Shown piece by piece: positions 3,869 through 5,392 of a DNA stretch of 5,392 bases. The DNA is from Chloroflexota bacterium. Its GTDB lineage: Bacteria; Chloroflexota; UBA6077. Numbering within the stretch: the first letter of the stretch is position 1; the number at the start of each line of letters is the position of its first letter. The notes beneath the pieces were generated by a model. It was not told where the DNA came from, did no database searches, and saw only the letters and a list, made by a program, of their open reading frames with translations. The stretch spans positions 1 to 5,392 of the forward strand of contig JAJZRD010000245.1 of NCBI GenBank assembly GCA_021845945.1, in the 5' to 3' direction. Position numbers and translations under genes: made by a program.

Positions 3869-4911
3869 CCAAGAAGGGGAGTGAGACGCCCAGGGGCACT
3901 CTCCGGCGTGCGAGCCCCCTGATTCTGCTGGTGCTGCTGCTGCTGGCCCCGTTCCCATTGGGGGACGCTACCGCCGTCATCCGGATCCTGGATCTGATAG
4001 CGATCTACTGCCTGCTGGCCCTGGGCCTGAACGTGGTTACCGGCTTTACCGGGCTGCTGGTGTTGGGCTACGCGGCCTTCTACGCGGTGGGGGCCTACCT
4101 CTACGCCTTCCTGGCCTCGGCCCAGTTCAACCTCCACTGGCCCTTCCTGCTGCTGCTTGTGGCGGGCGGCCTGTCGGCGGCGGTCTTCGGGGTGCTGCTG
4201 GGGGTCCCCGTCCTCAGGCTGCGGGGTGACTATCTGGCCATAGTGACCCTGGGCTTCGGGGAGATCGTGAGGATCTTTCTGAATAACCTCAGTTCGGTGA
4301 CCAACGGTCCCCAGGGGATCAGCCTGATCGACACTCCCGACATCTTCGGGTACAAGCTCTCCACCCCGACCCACGTGTACTACCTGCTGCTGGCGCTGCT
4401 GGTGCTGAGCGTGATCTTCCTCCAGAGGCTGGAGAAGTCGAGGGTTGGGCGGGCTTGGGCGGCGATCCGGGAGGACGAGGGTGCGGCACGGGCGATGGGG
4501 GTGGACACCACGCGGCTGAAGCTGATGGCCTTTGCCATAGGGGCCTCCTTTGCGGGGCTGGCCGGTGTGGTGTTTGCGGGGCTGCAGGGGTTCGTGAGTC
4601 CGGAGAGCTTCACCTTCTGGGAGTCGATCCTGATGCTGAGCATGGTGGTGGTGGGGGGCATCGGGAGCATCCCCGGGGTGATCGTGGGTGTCATCGCCCT
4701 GATTGGCATCCCTGAGCTCTTGAGGCAGTATTCGGACTACCGAATGCTGGCCTTTGGGGTGGTGATAGTGCTGATGATGATCCTGAGACCCGAGGGGATC
4801 TGGCCGAGCAGCATGATCCGGGCTGAGCTCCACGCGGGCCGCGGCGAGGAGGGCCCCGGCGGCGCCGGCGTGGAGGAGCAGGTGGCACCCGGCGCCGGAG
4901 GAAGCCGCTGA
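3850..4911 (+). CDS. livM: Liv-type ABC importer inner permease LivM
   Basis: A 353-residue integral membrane protein that pairs with LivH. After a short basic cytoplasmic N terminus, spans begin near residue 22. Landmarks are ALGLNVVTGFTGLLVLGYAA (57-76), LRLRGDYLAIVTLGFGEIVR (122-141), NGPQGI (152-157), the ATPase-contacting loop SRVGRAWAAIREDEGAARAM (197-216) leading into GVDTTRLKLMAFAIGASFAG (217-236), VVVGGIGSIPGVIVG (266-280) and LRPEGIWP (312-319). The GTG start at 3850 lies inside livH (19-bp overlap, different frame) with GGAG eight bases upstream, so translation is probably coupled. After the usual LRPEGIWP end there is an extra tail of about 30 Gly/Glu/Ala-rich residues (325-353). 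This tail is not a conserved part of the family as far as I know, and its DNA contains the livG SD. The stop codon shares one base with the livG start. Confidence 0.93.
   Translation: MEEKLLAKKGSETPRGTLRRASPLILLVLLLLAPFPLGDATAVIRILDLIAIYCLLALGLNVVTGFTGLLVLGYAAFYAVGAYLYAFLASAQFNLHWPFLLLLVAGGLSAAVFGVLLGVPVLRLRGDYLAIVTLGFGEIVRIFLNNLSSVTNGPQGISLIDTPDIFGYKLSTPTHVYYLLLALLVLSVIFLQRLEKSRVGRAWAAIREDEGAARAMGVDTTRLKLMAFAIGASFAGLAGVVFAGLQGFVSPESFTFWESILMLSMVVVGGIGSIPGVIVGVIALIGIPELLRQYSDYRMLAFGVVIVLMMILRPEGIWPSSMIRAELHAGRGEEGPGGAGVEEQVAPGAGGSR
4897..4903 (+). promoter_or_regulatory. Ribosome binding site of livG inside livM
   Basis: GGAGGAA lies seven bases before the ATG at 4911, within the last codons of livM, next to a TGATG stop/start junction. 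Confidence 0.75.
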
Positions 4912-5392
4912 TGGGAGCGATACTGGAGGTCCGGGAAGTATCCAAGCACTTTGGCGAGCTCAAGGCGGTGGACAGGGTCTCCATGGCCGTGGAGCAGGGG
5001 CAGATCTTCGCCATCATCGGCCCCAACGGAGCCGGTAAGACCACCCTCTTCAATCTGATCACCAACAGCTACCACGCCACGAGTGGCCAGGTGCTGTTCC
5101 AGGGCCGGCCCATCCTGGGGCTGCCGGAGTTCAGGCTGACCGAAATGGGCGTCGCCCGAACCTACCAGAACATCCGGCTGTTCGACAACATGACGGCCCT
5201 GGACAACGTGAAGGTTGGGATGCACTGCCGGACGAAGTCCGGGGTGTGGGGCGCGGTCCTGAGTCTGCCCGGGACGACACGGGAGGAGAAGGTGGCCGGC
5301 GCCCGGGCCCTGGAGTTGATGGAGTTCGTGGGCATTGCCCGATGGGCCCGCGAGATGGCCAAGAGCCTCCCATACGGGGGCCAGCGCCGCCT
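4911..5392 (+). CDS. livG: Liv-type ABC importer ATP-binding protein LivG, partial (3' end beyond window)
   Basis: The first 160 residues of a cytoplasmic ABC ATPase. LivG proteins are about 255 residues long, so roughly 95 are missing. Visible motifs are the aromatic contact at F14 in KHFGELKAV, the Walker A GPNGAGKTT (37-45), the Q-loop RTYQNIRLF (83-91, Gln86) and the ABC signature SLPYGGQRR (152-160), which runs into the window edge. TYQNIRLFDNMTALDNV and LPYGxQRR are characteristic of LivG rather than LivF. The insertion between the Q-loop and signature (about 103-123, ending LSLPGTTREE) is also typical. Walker B, the D-loop and the switch histidine lie outside. The ATG overlaps the livM stop by one base (TGATG), with GGAGGAA seven bases upstream, indicating tight coupling. 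A livF-like gene would be expected next. Confidence 0.94.
   Translation, partial: MGAILEVREVSKHFGELKAVDRVSMAVEQGQIFAIIGPNGAGKTTLFNLITNSYHATSGQVLFQGRPILGLPEFRLTEMGVARTYQNIRLFDNMTALDNVKVGMHCRTKSGVWGAVLSLPGTTREEKVAGARALELMEFVGIARWAREMAKSLPYGGQRR

Noticed and set aside
3865..4833. Minus-strand open frame of 322 codons antisense to livM
   Set aside because: The translation is His/Gln/Pro-rich nonsense, typical of the complement of a Leu/Val-rich membrane protein gene.

Overview
The window looks like a GC-rich bacterial chromosome fragment, most plausibly from a Chloroflexota (Chloroflexi) member. The main clue is the substrate-binding lipoprotein: a lipobox cysteine followed by a long Ala/Pro/Thr tether, a style common in that phylum. 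This is a family-level impression, not a proof of taxonomy. Start codons are mixed (TTG, ATG, GTG, GTG, ATG), and each is backed by a Shine-Dalgarno (SD) sequence.

Layout. At the left edge (about 1-37) lie only the ribosome binding site and first codons of a probable minus-strand gene. The interval 38-280 holds a back-to-back pair of sigma70-like promoters. One points left toward that gene. The other points right toward a GntR/FadR-type (FCD) regulator at 281-976. A perfect 14-bp palindrome just downstream of the rightward promoter is a candidate autoregulatory operator. A gene-free stretch of 595 bp follows (977-1571). It contains two strong hairpins, a C-rich/G-poor tract, an AT-rich island that probably carries the transporter promoter, and a GC-rich structured leader of about 220 nt.

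From 1572 to the right edge runs a branched-chain-amino-acid-type (HAAT/Liv) ABC importer operon. It encodes a lipoprotein substrate-binding protein (1572-2831), a LivH-type permease (2909-3868), a LivM-type permease (3850-4911, overlapping livH by 19 bp) and the first 160 residues of a LivG-type ATPase (4911 to the edge, sharing one base with the livM stop). A LivF-type second ATPase would be expected just outside the window. The 77-bp gap between the binding-protein gene and livH carries an inverted array of 7-bp repeats. It can fold into a long hairpin, and in one register it pairs with part of the livH SD. This is the most unusual structure in the window.

Function. The binding protein captures a small solute outside the membrane and delivers it to the LivH/LivM channel, powered by LivG and an unseen LivF. 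The substrate cannot be read from the sequence. The upstream FCD regulator, whose family commonly senses small carboxylates, hints at an organic acid or amino-acid-like solute and at locally controlled expression. The core genes are ordinary. The points worth a second look are the regulatory DNA, the heptamer-repeat hairpin and an altered metal-ligand set in the regulator.
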